Source: JAIQFL01 sp035501495 (GTDB lineage: Bacteria; Acidobacteriota; Terriglobia; Bryobacterales; Bryobacteraceae). Taken from it: 64,000 nt of DNA. A program made the position numbers and the translations under genes. How positions within the stretch are numbered: the first letter of the stretch is position 1; the number at the start of each line of letters is the position of its first letter. The DNA is taken from contig DATJWB010000121.1 of assembly GCA_035501495.1 (NCBI GenBank), positions 62,001-126,000 of the forward strand, written 5' to 3'. Below the pieces are notes generated by a model. It saw nothing but the letters and a program-made list of their open reading frames with translations. It ran no database searches and was not told where the DNA came from. This document shows positions 27,054-35,896 of the stretch, piece by piece.

Positions 27054-28040
27054 ATGCGGGGCAGGTGGGCCTGGATCTCGGTGTTGGCAGTGCTTGCCGG
27101 CATTGGCGGTGGCGCGCTTATGCTCAGGCACCGGCACTGGAAAGCCGTGCCTGCCCAAAACGCCGCTGCCGTTGCCGCCGACCCGGAGGTCTCGCTCAGC
27201 GGCATCATCCGCCCGCAGCACATTGCCGGTGTCAGTTCTAAGATCGAGGGCAACATCGAATCCTTCCTGGTGAATGTAGGCGACGAGGTTTTCCAGGGCC
27301 AGGTGCTGGCAAGGGTGGGAGCCGCCGGCCTGGAAAGCGAACGCGAAGCCGCCGCCCACGCCGTGGAGTACGCGCAGGACCAGGTCGCCAAAGCCGAAGC
27401 CGGCATCAACTCCGCCCGCATGGAAGCATCGCGAGCGGCTGCCGACGAGGCCCGTTCGCGCATGAACCTGGAGCACGCCCAGAAGATTTACGAACGCCAG
27501 AAACTGCTGCACGACGCGGGCGCCACACCGCGCTTGACCTACGAGAAGGCCGAGCGCGATTATCAGGACGCCCAGAAGGATCAGGAGGCCATGGAGAAGG
27601 GCGTCCAGGACTCCAACAACAATGTCCAGGCGGCATTGGATGCGCTCACCGGCGCCAGGAACGCGCTCGCGGAGAAGAGCCGCCAACTGGAACAGGCACA
27701 AGGCGCCTTCGAGGCGGCTGAAGTTCGCGCACCCGTGGATGGGTTGGTGGTGGGGCGCAAAGGCGATTTAGGCAGCCCGGTGCAGGACGTGGGTCCCGAA
27801 CTCTTCCAGATCGCCACCGACATCTCCGCGCTCGAAGTGCCCCTCGAACCGCAGCCCGGCCTGCTCAAGCGTCTCAAACCGGGGCAGCCCGCCGTGGTGG
27901 TGGTGCCCGACCTGCAAACCGGCGGCATGACGGGAAGCCTGAAAGAGATCAAAGACACTCTGGCCATCGTTGAATTCACCAGCACGGTTCCCGCCGTCCG
28001 GCCGGGGATGCGGGCGGATGTGCGGTTGAAACTGGAGTAA
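27054..28040 (+). CDS. HlyD-family membrane-fusion (adaptor) protein
   Basis: 328 residues. A single N-terminal membrane anchor (WISVLAVLAGIGGGALML), a barrel-sandwich/lipoyl half (GIIRPQHIAGVSSKIEG ... VGDEVFQGQVLARV), a long alpha-helical hairpin (about 95-215, rich in Ala, Glu and Lys), and the second lipoyl half (AAEVRAPVDGLVVGRKGDLG). Such adaptors bridge an inner-membrane pump to an outer-membrane channel, but no pump or TolC gene is adjacent. ATG 27054 is preferred over the in-frame GTG at 27036; a -10-like TACAAT ends 6 bases before it and no ribosome site is seen, so leaderless translation is likely. The membrane-protein gene follows 16 bases later. Confidence 0.88.
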   Translation: MRGRWAWISVLAVLAGIGGGALMLRHRHWKAVPAQNAAAVAADPEVSLSGIIRPQHIAGVSSKIEGNIESFLVNVGDEVFQGQVLARVGAAGLESEREAAAHAVEYAQDQVAKAEAGINSARMEASRAAADEARSRMNLEHAQKIYERQKLLHDAGATPRLTYEKAERDYQDAQKDQEAMEKGVQDSNNNVQAALDALTGARNALAEKSRQLEQAQGAFEAAEVRAPVDGLVVGRKGDLGSPVQDVGPELFQIATDISALEVPLEPQPGLLKRLKPGQPAVVVVPDLQTGGMTGSLKEIKDTLAIVEFTSTVPAVRPGMRADVRLKLE

Positions 28041-28056
28041 CACACGTCCCCGGCGT

Positions 28057-30039
28057 ATGACTGAGTCTCCCCGTGCCGGCAGGTGGCAATCCGTGGCTGC
28101 CGTGGTCTGCCTTACGGCACTGAACCTCGCCATCTGCTGGCGTCTGTTCAAAGCCGAATACACCGACCACTTCGATTCCATCGAAGGCTCCTTCATCGCC
28201 ATCGCGCGCTTCCTCTCCACGCACTGGCGCGACTTCTCCTGGTGGCCCTTCTGGCACTGCGGAATGCCTTACCAGGATACCTACGTGCCGCTGCTGCACC
28301 TCGTGGTCGCCGCGACCGCCTCGCTGGCCCACATCTCCGCGGCGCGCGCCTATCACTCCGTGGTTGGCGCCGGCTATGCTCTGGGACCGGCGGCGCTCTA
28401 TCTTCTGGCCGTGCGGCTGGGCGCGCACCGCGGTGCGGCGTTCCTCGCCGGCCTGACGTACTCTCTGTTCTCGCCCTCCACTCTGATCATGCCGGATGTC
28501 GCCCGCGATGTCGGCGGATTCTGGTATGCCCGCCGCCTGCAGGTTCTGACGATGTACGGCGAAGGGCCGCACGTGACCGCGCTTGCGCTCATCCCGATCG
28601 CCATCCTGGCCCTCGAAAATGCCCTCACAAAACGGACCGGCCGGGCTCTCGCTCTTGCCTCGGCTGCCATTGCCCTGGTCTTCCTGACGAACGTCCCCGG
28701 CACCATGTCGCTCGGCCTGACGGTCTTCTGCTGGATCTGCGTCCAGCCTGCGGGTAAGCGCCGCTCTGCGTGGCTCCTTGCGGGTCTCGCATCCTTCTTC
28801 GCGTACGCCCTGGCGTGCTGCGGTCTGCCTCCCTCGAGTTTGCGAGTTACCTTTGGAAATGCCGGCCCGATGCACTCCGGCTTTACGAACAGCTTGCGAT
28901 ACGGGCCGCTGCTGCTGATCCTGGTGCTCGCGGTCGTCGCAGGTGTAGGCTGGCTGCTGTCGCGCACTCCCGCCCCATTGCTCGTCCGCTTCGCCATTCT
29001 CCAATCCGGCTTGATTGCGGCGCTGGCCATCAAGGCCAACGCCCTCACCTTCGAGTTGTTGCCGCAGGCGGGCCGCCTGCACCTCGAGATGGAAATGGGG
29101 ATGTGCCTGCTGATCGGCATGGGCGCCTGGACGGTCTACCATTGCATTCCGCATTGGATCCGGCCAATTGTTCTGGCCCTCGCGCTCGCGCCTGTCGGCG
29201 TGCAATTCTCCAACTACCGCTGGCGGGCGCATCACGACATCAGCTACGCAGACATTACCAGGCGGTCGGAGTATTCCACCGCGCGTTGGCTCGAGGCCAA
29301 CCTGCCTGGGCGGCGGGTCTATGCCGGCGGGTCCACGTCGTTCTGGCTGAATGCCTTCGCCGACGATCCGCAGATGGTGGGCTGCTGCGAGCAGAACCAG
29401 TCTTTGCCGCTGCTGGCGGAGCTTCCTTACATCATTGATTACGGGGTGGACGCCCGCACGACGGAGCTGTCGGCGAACTGGCTGCGCGCATTCGGCGTGC
29501 AGGCGCTGGTGGTCAACAGCGATGCCAGCACCGACATCTACAAGGATGTTCGCGACCCGCGCCGTTTCGAGCGGCTTTTCACAGCCCTGCACGAGGAGAA
29601 CGGAGACACCATCTACGGGGTGCTTCCCCGTGACGCTTCGCTCGCGCACGTGCTGCGCCCCGGCGAGCAGGTACCGCTCGGGCCCGCGCACTACAACACC
29701 GTGGACCCGTCGAAATATGTCGCGGCGATTACCAGCCCGTCGCGGCCCGCGGCCGCTTTGGAGTGGATTCGCAGCGGAGAGGCCCGCATTCGGGCAAAGC
29801 TCGGCCGGGGCGACCTGGTGTCGGTGCAGGTGGCATGGTTCCCCGGCTGGAAGGCCTGGGTGAACGGACAGCGCCGGCCCGTCGAACGGGATGGGCTCGG
29901 TTTCCTGCTCATTCAGCCGGACTGCGCGGGCGACTGCGAGGTTACGCTCCGGTGGACCGGCCGCCCCGACCTGCCCTTCGCAGCGTTCGTCTCGGCGGCC
30001 GCGTTGATTCTCGCGGCGTGGCTCGTTTGTCGCGGCTAA
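28057..30039 (+). CDS. Multi-pass GT-C/YfhO-like membrane protein (paralogue 1 of 3)
   Basis: 660 residues with about 11-13 hydrophobic helices, then a soluble C-terminal part. The first periplasmic loop carries an acidic motif (DSIEGSFIAIARF), a candidate catalytic site for GT-C-type glycosyltransferases. The shared signature YGEGPHVTALALIPIA is near residue 167. The C-terminal beta-rich part has WFPGWKAWVNGQ, as seen in YfhO-like proteins. The family is often annotated as 6-pyruvoyl-tetrahydropterin-synthase-related membrane protein, which says nothing about function. A role in polymer or lipid glycosylation is inferred. Probably cotranscribed with the upstream HlyD gene. Confidence 0.8.
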   Translation: MTESPRAGRWQSVAAVVCLTALNLAICWRLFKAEYTDHFDSIEGSFIAIARFLSTHWRDFSWWPFWHCGMPYQDTYVPLLHLVVAATASLAHISAARAYHSVVGAGYALGPAALYLLAVRLGAHRGAAFLAGLTYSLFSPSTLIMPDVARDVGGFWYARRLQVLTMYGEGPHVTALALIPIAILALENALTKRTGRALALASAAIALVFLTNVPGTMSLGLTVFCWICVQPAGKRRSAWLLAGLASFFAYALACCGLPPSSLRVTFGNAGPMHSGFTNSLRYGPLLLILVLAVVAGVGWLLSRTPAPLLVRFAILQSGLIAALAIKANALTFELLPQAGRLHLEMEMGMCLLIGMGAWTVYHCIPHWIRPIVLALALAPVGVQFSNYRWRAHHDISYADITRRSEYSTARWLEANLPGRRVYAGGSTSFWLNAFADDPQMVGCCEQNQSLPLLAELPYIIDYGVDARTTELSANWLRAFGVQALVVNSDASTDIYKDVRDPRRFERLFTALHEENGDTIYGVLPRDASLAHVLRPGEQVPLGPAHYNTVDPSKYVAAITSPSRPAAALEWIRSGEARIRAKLGRGDLVSVQVAWFPGWKAWVNGQRRPVERDGLGFLLIQPDCAGDCEVTLRWTGRPDLPFAAFVSAAALILAAWLVCRG

Positions 30040-30195
30040 TGGCGAGCGTTGATGGGCGGTTCTCCCGCTGTTCACACTTGGAAAAAGGGCTCTGCGGCAA
30101 GACGTTTTCTCCGGGCGATCTCGGCCGCGGTCCGTGAATCTCTGGCCGCTGCCTGCCGCAACGTGTCAAAATGATCGATTCACGGGCACAATCGC

Positions 30196-32190
30196 TTGAA
30201 GCCACCGTTCCAACTTTCCCATCGCCGGGAAATCCTGGCCGATTTCCTGATCGTCTTTCTCTTCGCGGCCATGCTGGTCCGCCCGTACTTCAAGGCGAAG
30301 TACACGGACAAGTGGGCGTCCATCGAGAGCACCTTCATCTCCGACGCGCGTTTCCTGGCGGAGCATTGGCCGCATCCGCAATGGCAGCCTCTGTGGTACG
30401 CCGGGACACGCTTCGACTACATCTATCCGCCGGCGCTCCGCTACGGAACCGCCGCGATCTCCAAACTCACCGGATTCTGGCCAGTCAAGGCCTACCACTT
30501 CTACACCGCGCTCCTGTACTCGATCGGCATCGCCGCCGTCTACCTGATGATGCGGGTGGGCACAAAATCGCGCGGCCTCGCGTACCTGGCGGCAGTGGCG
30601 ACCGCCACAATGTCGCCCATCTTTCTGTTCATGCCGCGCTTTCGCGGAGACGCCTGGAAGCTGCAGCCGCAGCGGCTGGGCGTTCTGGTGAAGTATGGGG
30701 AAGGTCCGCACATGAGCGCCCTGGCGCTCATCCCTCTGGCCCTGGCCTTCGCCTGGCTGGCCTTCGAACGCCGCAGGCTGTGGGCAGTCGCTCTCGCCGC
30801 GGTGTTCTCGGCCGGGGTCGCGGCCAACAACTTCTACGGGGCGACGGCGCTCGCCACGTTCTATCCCATCCTGGTATGGAGCTTCTGGATTACGCGGCAG
30901 GACCGCCGCATCGTGGCGCCGGCCATCGCCATTCCAGTGCTGGCCTACGGTCTGACGTCGTTCTGGCTGGTCCCTTCGTACTTCAAGGTCACGGCGGAGA
31001 ACATGAAGTATGTGTCGGAGCACGGCACCACCTGGTCCATCTGGGTGGCCCTGGTGGTCGCCGTAACCTTCGCGGTCGCCACCGACCGCTTCGCCAAGGC
31101 CCGCAAGGAGCTCACCTGGGAAGTGTTCGTCATCGGCTGCGTGGTCTTCTTCTCGCTGAACGTGCTCGGGAACTTCTACTTCAACTTCCGCATCTCGGGC
31201 GAGCCCACGCGACTGCTGCCGGAACTCGACATGGTGTACATCATGGCGGTCGCGCTGCTGCTGCGCTGGATGTGGAACCGCCCCAGAGTGCTGCGGGCTG
31301 CCGCGGTGGTGCTGGTGCTCGCGGCGTTCTGGACTACCAAAGGATACATCCGCCACGCCTGGCACATGTTTCCGCTCTGGCCCGACTACCAGGGCCGTGT
31401 GGAATACCGCGTCACCGATTGGCTTTGGAAGAACATGCCCGATGCGCGCGCCTATCCCACAGGCTCCATCCGCTTCTGGTACGACACCTGGCACGACCTG
31501 GCGCAGGTAGGCGGCGGCTCCGAACAGGGACTGCTGAACAGCCAGGTGGAGCCCGCCCAATGGGAGATCAACCTCGGCCCCAAGATCGAGCCGACCATTC
31601 TCTGGTTGCAGGCCATGGGGGCCGATGCCATCTGCGTGCCGGACAAGCGTTCTCAGGAAGTGTTCAAGGATTTCGAGTACCCTCAGAAATTTGAAGGCGT
31701 CCTGCCGGTGCTGTTTGACGACCATCAGGGGAACGTGCTGTACAAGGTCCCGCGGCGTTTTCCCGCCAGGGCTCGTGTGGTCGAAGCCGCGAAGCTGAAC
31801 GCCGTGCAGCCGCCGCGATTCAACGACGACGTGGAGAACCTCCATGCCTACTCGGATGTCCTCGAAAAGGGCCCCGATTCGCCCGCCACGCTGGTTCGCG
31901 AGGGCACCGACGCCATGCGTGTTCGCGCTCACTTCGAGGCCGGCCAATCGCTGGTGGTGCAGGAGACGTACGACCCGGCGTGGCACGCCTGGTCCGGCGG
32001 CCGGCCGCTCGCCGTCCGGAGAGATGCTATGGGCATGATGGCGATCGATGCTCCCCCCGGCGACCAGGAAATCTCGATCGCCTTCGTCACCCCGCTGGAG
32101 AATCAGATCGGGCGTGTAGTGACCGTGCTGACTCTGCTGGTAATCGTCGCCCTGCTCTACGTGGGCCGGCGCGAGGAGCGCTACGCGTGA
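30196..32190 (+). CDS. Multi-pass GT-C/YfhO-like membrane protein (paralogue 2 of 3)
   Basis: 664 residues from TTG 30196, the earliest start in frame, with a hydrophobic first helix (FLIVFLFAAMLV). Loop motif DKWASIESTFISDARF and signature VKYGEGPHMSALALIPLAL (near 167) align with the other two copies. The region before the C-terminus (AGQSLVVQETYDPAWHAWSG) matches the YfhO-type tail. Like its neighbours it lacks any recognised soluble catalytic domain. It follows paralogue 1 by 156 bases and precedes a repeat-rich spacer. Confidence 0.8.
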   Translation: MKPPFQLSHRREILADFLIVFLFAAMLVRPYFKAKYTDKWASIESTFISDARFLAEHWPHPQWQPLWYAGTRFDYIYPPALRYGTAAISKLTGFWPVKAYHFYTALLYSIGIAAVYLMMRVGTKSRGLAYLAAVATATMSPIFLFMPRFRGDAWKLQPQRLGVLVKYGEGPHMSALALIPLALAFAWLAFERRRLWAVALAAVFSAGVAANNFYGATALATFYPILVWSFWITRQDRRIVAPAIAIPVLAYGLTSFWLVPSYFKVTAENMKYVSEHGTTWSIWVALVVAVTFAVATDRFAKARKELTWEVFVIGCVVFFSLNVLGNFYFNFRISGEPTRLLPELDMVYIMAVALLLRWMWNRPRVLRAAAVVLVLAAFWTTKGYIRHAWHMFPLWPDYQGRVEYRVTDWLWKNMPDARAYPTGSIRFWYDTWHDLAQVGGGSEQGLLNSQVEPAQWEINLGPKIEPTILWLQAMGADAICVPDKRSQEVFKDFEYPQKFEGVLPVLFDDHQGNVLYKVPRRFPARARVVEAAKLNAVQPPRFNDDVENLHAYSDVLEKGPDSPATLVREGTDAMRVRAHFEAGQSLVVQETYDPAWHAWSGGRPLAVRRDAMGMMAIDAPPGDQEISIAFVTPLENQIGRVVTVLTLLVIVALLYVGRREERYA

Positions 32191-32191
32191 G

Positions 32192-32553
32192 CGGCGTGGC
32201 GCGGGCACTCCTGCCCGTACCCATGGGCCCCGCCGGCCCACAAAAATCCAGGAAAACCCTTGCGCCATCGACGTGGCGCAGGCCCTCCGGCCTGCCGCGC
32301 CCCGACTCATCGGGGCGCTTGCCGGGCGTGTACAGTACCAGTGGCGGCGAAGGGGTTTTCGAGGCTGCCGCGTCCCGACTCATCGGGGCGCTTTTGGGCG
32401 CCACGCGTGCCTGTTCCCCGTCGAAAACCTTCCGCTTCGAGCGCACTACACGTGCCACTTCGGCACCTGAGTTGGTGGCGACCCAAAAGCGCCGGCATGG
32501 GTGCCGGCGCGGCAGACACGAGTGTCTGCGCCGCACTCGCCGACGAGGACCGG
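32192..32553. repeat. Composite intergenic repeat between paralogues 2 and 3
   Basis: Contains GTGGCGCGGGCACTCCTGCC near 32203, ACGTGGCGCAGGCCCTCCGG near 32270, two copies of CCGACTCATCGGGGCGCTT (one near 32305, one near 32373), a GCCGGGCGTGTACAGTACC link and a GGGGTTTTCGAGGCTGCCGC segment. Nearly the same order recurs at 57.0-57.2 kb. GCGGCAGACACGAGTGTCTG near 32512 is a related short inverted unit. No gene is recognised here. Confidence 0.75.
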
Positions 32554-32554
32554 C

Positions 32555-34555
32555 ATGAGTGCGCGCGCCACCGTCCTCCTCGCCCTCGGCATTCTCCTGC
32601 TCAACATCATCCTCACCGTTCCGCTGTTCCTGCCCGGCGAGCTGCCGTTCCGCGGATCGATCGAGGACGGGTACGTCGGAACCGCGCGCTTCATCTCTCA
32701 GCACCCCAACCCCTGGGGATGGGACCCCTTGCCTTATTGCGGCCTTCCGACCCAGTTCGTGTACGTTCCTCTACTGCCCTACGTGACGGCGCTCGGCATC
32801 CATATGCTGCCCACGGTGTCGCCCGATTGGGTTTATCGGACAATCGTCGGCTTGATGACCTGCGTCGGCCCGGTGACGCTGTTTCTGTTTGCGCTCTACT
32901 TCACCGGCAGCCGGCGATGGGCTTTCCTGATGGCCGTGGCCTATAGTCTGCTCTCACCTTCTTACGGCCTTTTTCCGGCGGTGGAGAAGGATCGCGGCAT
33001 CGTGCAATTGCCATGGCGAGTTCAGGTGCTGGCCAAGTATGGCGAAGGCCCTCACAACACCGGACTCACCCTGCTGCCGCTCGCACTGCTGGCATTGTGG
33101 AAGGCCGGCGAAGGCAGCGCCGACCCCGCGCGGCGCCGCCGAATTGTGGCAGCGGCCCTGCTGCTGGCTGCCATCCCTTTGACCAACTGGGTCGCCGCCT
33201 TCGCGCTGGCGATCTCGTGTCTGCTGCTGCTGTTGGCGGCGTGGGGCGAGCCCGGCTTTCGCGTCTGGCCTCCTCTGGCCGCCGCGGCCCTCGCCTACCT
33301 GCTGGCCTGCTTCTGGCTGACCCCCGGCTTCGTCAGGACCATCGTGTTCAACTGGCCTGTGGACTCTTTCGGCTACCAGCTGCAACGCCGGCAGATCATC
33401 CTTCTGGGCGGAGGAGCGGTGGGCGCGCTTCTCATCCGGATCCTCTTCCGTTGGCGGCGCGGCTCGTTCTACTTCTGCTTCAGCACCTTGGGCGCGTTCG
33501 TCTTCGGTTGGATTTCGACCGCATTCTACGTCTACGGCGTGGATACGATCCCGGAGTCGCGCCGCTACGCCATCGAGTTCGAGCTGTTTCTGGCGCTGGC
33601 GCTCTTCGAGGCCTTCCGGCTCGCCATGCGCAGCACCAACAGCACGGTGCGAATGTGCGCCATTGGAGCCGGCGGCGTGATGTTGCTGGTGGGCACACCG
33701 CAACTGTGGGCCGAGGCGACCCAGGGCTGGAGAGCCTGGATGCCCGTTGCGCCGCGCGACACCGTGGAATACCAACTGGGCGAGTGGATCGACCAGCACC
33801 CGCCGCAAGGACGGGTCTTCGCCTCGGGGGGCCTGCGATTCCGCCTGAACTCGTGGTTCGACCTTCCGCAGGTGGGCGGAGGCTTTGAAACCGGACTCCA
33901 GAACCGCACGCCGCTCGAACTTACCTACCGCGCCCGCACCGCGAACCATCTCCGTCCCGGCCACGAGACTGAGGACAGTCTGAACGATCTCAAAACACTC
34001 GGCGCCGAATATGTCGTTCTTCATGGGCCCAAGTCTCGCGAGTATTACCGCGATTTTCTCAAACCCGACCGCGTTTCTTACAGCCTCCCGATTGCCTGGC
34101 ACATCGAAGACGACACCATCTATCGCCTGCCGTCGCGGCCCCTCGCCCACCTCGTTCGGCTGGAAGAGCTGCCGCAAACCGATGCGCTCGATCACCCTGA
34201 AGCGTTGATGCGGTATGTTGCCGCCATCGAAGATGGGGCACGGCCCGCGCTCAGCATGCGATGGCCGGACGCCAGTACCATCACAATCGCGGGACCGGTG
34301 CGCGAAGGCGACGCAGTATCGGTGCAGGTGAATGCCGATCCCGGCTGGCGCGCTTTCCAGGATGGCCATACCATCCCGGTCACACAGGACGGAATCGGTT
34401 TCCTGGTGCTCCACCCCTCGCCGTCGGCAGGCACCCGGATCGACCTGCGGTATGGGGGAACGGCCGAGCAGCGGATCATGGCGGGCCTGAGCTTCGTGGG
34501 TTGGTGTACGCTTCCGTTCCTGTTGCGGCGCCGGCCCGCCAACGCCGGTATATGA
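32555..34555 (+). CDS. Multi-pass GT-C/YfhO-like membrane protein (paralogue 3 of 3)
   Basis: 666 residues from ATG 32555, preceded by CGAGGA. Upstream codons in frame lie in the repeat and are not used. First helix TVLLALGILLLNIILTVPLF; loop motif GSIEDGYVGTARF; signature AKYGEGPHNTGLTLLPLAL near 161. C-terminal part has NADPGWRAFQDGH as the YfhO-like element. Divergence from copies 1 and 2 is moderate throughout, so the triplication is old. Downstream, 10 bases away, begins the 66-residue gene. Confidence 0.8.
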   Translation: MSARATVLLALGILLLNIILTVPLFLPGELPFRGSIEDGYVGTARFISQHPNPWGWDPLPYCGLPTQFVYVPLLPYVTALGIHMLPTVSPDWVYRTIVGLMTCVGPVTLFLFALYFTGSRRWAFLMAVAYSLLSPSYGLFPAVEKDRGIVQLPWRVQVLAKYGEGPHNTGLTLLPLALLALWKAGEGSADPARRRRIVAAALLLAAIPLTNWVAAFALAISCLLLLLAAWGEPGFRVWPPLAAAALAYLLACFWLTPGFVRTIVFNWPVDSFGYQLQRRQIILLGGGAVGALLIRILFRWRRGSFYFCFSTLGAFVFGWISTAFYVYGVDTIPESRRYAIEFELFLALALFEAFRLAMRSTNSTVRMCAIGAGGVMLLVGTPQLWAEATQGWRAWMPVAPRDTVEYQLGEWIDQHPPQGRVFASGGLRFRLNSWFDLPQVGGGFETGLQNRTPLELTYRARTANHLRPGHETEDSLNDLKTLGAEYVVLHGPKSREYYRDFLKPDRVSYSLPIAWHIEDDTIYRLPSRPLAHLVRLEELPQTDALDHPEALMRYVAAIEDGARPALSMRWPDASTITIAGPVREGDAVSVQVNADPGWRAFQDGHTIPVTQDGIGFLVLHPSPSAGTRIDLRYGGTAEQRIMAGLSFVGWCTLPFLLRRRPANAGI

Positions 34556-34565
34556 TGGCAGCACG

Positions 34566-34766
34566 ATGGCCCAGACCTTCGGGTTCAACCAGGATGAATT
34601 GAAGCTTCTGCTGGTGGCGGTGCGCCAGATGCGCCGGACGTTCGCGCAGCCGCGCAGAGGCGATGCGTCGCTCGAAGCATACGCCTCGCTCTACGATAGC
34701 CTGTACGAAAAACTGCGCGACATGGCCGGACCACTGCCGGAAGCCGTCGAAGATCTCATGGAGTGA
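34566..34766 (+). CDS. Small helical protein, 66 aa, upstream of sheath-like fusion
   Basis: No family recognised. The chain is predicted to be mostly helical and amphipathic (DELKLLLVAVRQMRRTF, then SLYDSLYEKLRDMAG) with an acidic tail (VEDLME). A -10-like TATGAT (34551-34556) ends nine bases before ATG, with no ribosome site, so it may start a leaderless message that also covers the next gene, whose ATG is three bases after this stop. Such tight spacing suggests the two products work together. Confidence 0.65.
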   Translation: MAQTFGFNQDELKLLLVAVRQMRRTFAQPRRGDASLEAYASLYDSLYEKLRDMAGPLPEAVEDLME

Positions 34767-34769
34767 CAC

Positions 34770-35825
34770 ATGGAGAGGCGTAGAGCCCCCTTCGTGATCG
34801 CGGTGCTTTCCGAGGTTGCCCAAGCCCGGGGTACCGCTCCCAAGCCCAGACTGAAAGACCGGCCGCTGGTGTCGATCACACCAGACAACCTGCTGCACTT
34901 CGAGGGACGCACGGCGTCGGCTGGGCTATCCTTCCTGGTTCGCTCTCTAGCCGGAAATCCCGGAGTGAAGCCGAAGCTCTGGGACGTGTCCAAGCGCGAA
35001 CTGCTTCGCGATTGCCAGCGATCACCGTGGTTGAACTGGACCGCGCTCTTCAAGCGCGTTTATGAGGAAGGCATCGGCACGCTTGGCGGCGAGCCCGTCG
35101 GGTGCATCGTCCCCGATCATGCTCTGACCAACTCGCCCGAAGACTTCGAACTGGCGAGATCGCTATCGGAAATCGCCGCCGCGGCGGGCGCGCCGGTGCT
35201 TTACGGGCTGGCCCCGGCGATGTTTGCTGTCGATTCGTGGTCCGCCGTGACCACGAGTTGCCCCCGGGTCTGGCAAGAAGTTACGGCGGTGAATCCACAG
35301 GGAAAGGATCTGCGGGCGTGGCGCGGACTCGATTATCTGTTCGGCTTGCTTCCAAACCTGCTGTTCGACGGCGGCGGTGCAGCCGCCCCCGGTTTTCTCA
35401 TCGCCCATGCCATCGGGCTCGCTTTTCAAAACGCCGGCATCCGTGGCCTGTTCGAATTGGAGCCACGCCCACCTTTCACGTTCGAGTGGGATTGCCCCAT
35501 AGACCTGCAAGCGGCTTTCCGGCAGGTTGGCCTGAACGCGCTATCGGCGGCCAGTGTGGCCCAGGCAGACTTTCTGCAACATGTGCGGCCCTTGTCGGAT
35601 CAAGGAGAGATCGTGAACCCACCGCCTTCTTTGGCCGAATGTCTCGCGGAGAGCCACCTGTACCAGCGATGGTGCGATTATCGGCGCCGCAAGAAAGTAT
35701 CCGGAGATGAGAAGGAGACCGCGGAACTCGGCGAGCGATGGCTGTCCGAGCTCGATCCGGATCTCGGCCGCCTGGTAAACTTGGCCCGATTGGAACGGAG
35801 GATCCGAATTCGCGAAAACGCGTGA
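34770..35825 (+). CDS. Compact TssB-TssC-like (type VI contractile sheath) fusion protein, orphan
   Basis: 351 residues. Residues ~6-42 match TssB: APFVIAVLSEVA then PRLKDRPLVSITPDN, the same order as the strand and RKFxEIDxDN motif of TssB. From ~50 the chain follows TssC: SFLVRSLAGNPGVKPKLWDV, SKRELLRD, ALFKRVYEEGIGTLGGEPVG (near 97), SPEDFELARSLSEIAAAAGA (near 138), a WDCP segment corresponding to the TssC KCPTE region, and a C-terminal HLYQRWCDYRR. TssB plus TssC normally total over 650 residues, so large parts are missing, chiefly the TssB helices and the TssC WRxxRExEDSRY region (here LRAWRGLDYL). No Hcp, VgrG, ClpV, TssK or baseplate gene is near. Function unknown. Confidence 0.78.
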   Translation: MERRRAPFVIAVLSEVAQARGTAPKPRLKDRPLVSITPDNLLHFEGRTASAGLSFLVRSLAGNPGVKPKLWDVSKRELLRDCQRSPWLNWTALFKRVYEEGIGTLGGEPVGCIVPDHALTNSPEDFELARSLSEIAAAAGAPVLYGLAPAMFAVDSWSAVTTSCPRVWQEVTAVNPQGKDLRAWRGLDYLFGLLPNLLFDGGGAAAPGFLIAHAIGLAFQNAGIRGLFELEPRPPFTFEWDCPIDLQAAFRQVGLNALSAASVAQADFLQHVRPLSDQGEIVNPPPSLAECLAESHLYQRWCDYRRRKKVSGDEKETAELGERWLSELDPDLGRLVNLARLERRIRIRENA

Positions 35826-35896
35826 GCGTCGCTGACGTGGCGCCGGCACTTCATGCCGACGCTTTTTCGGCGCCTCGAACTCCTGTGCGCGCGCCG

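Noticed and set aside
27976..32310. Two ~700-codon minus-strand frames opposite the membrane-protein paralogues
   Set aside because: The plus-strand products have membrane helices and shared motifs; the antisense products are charged and low-complexity.
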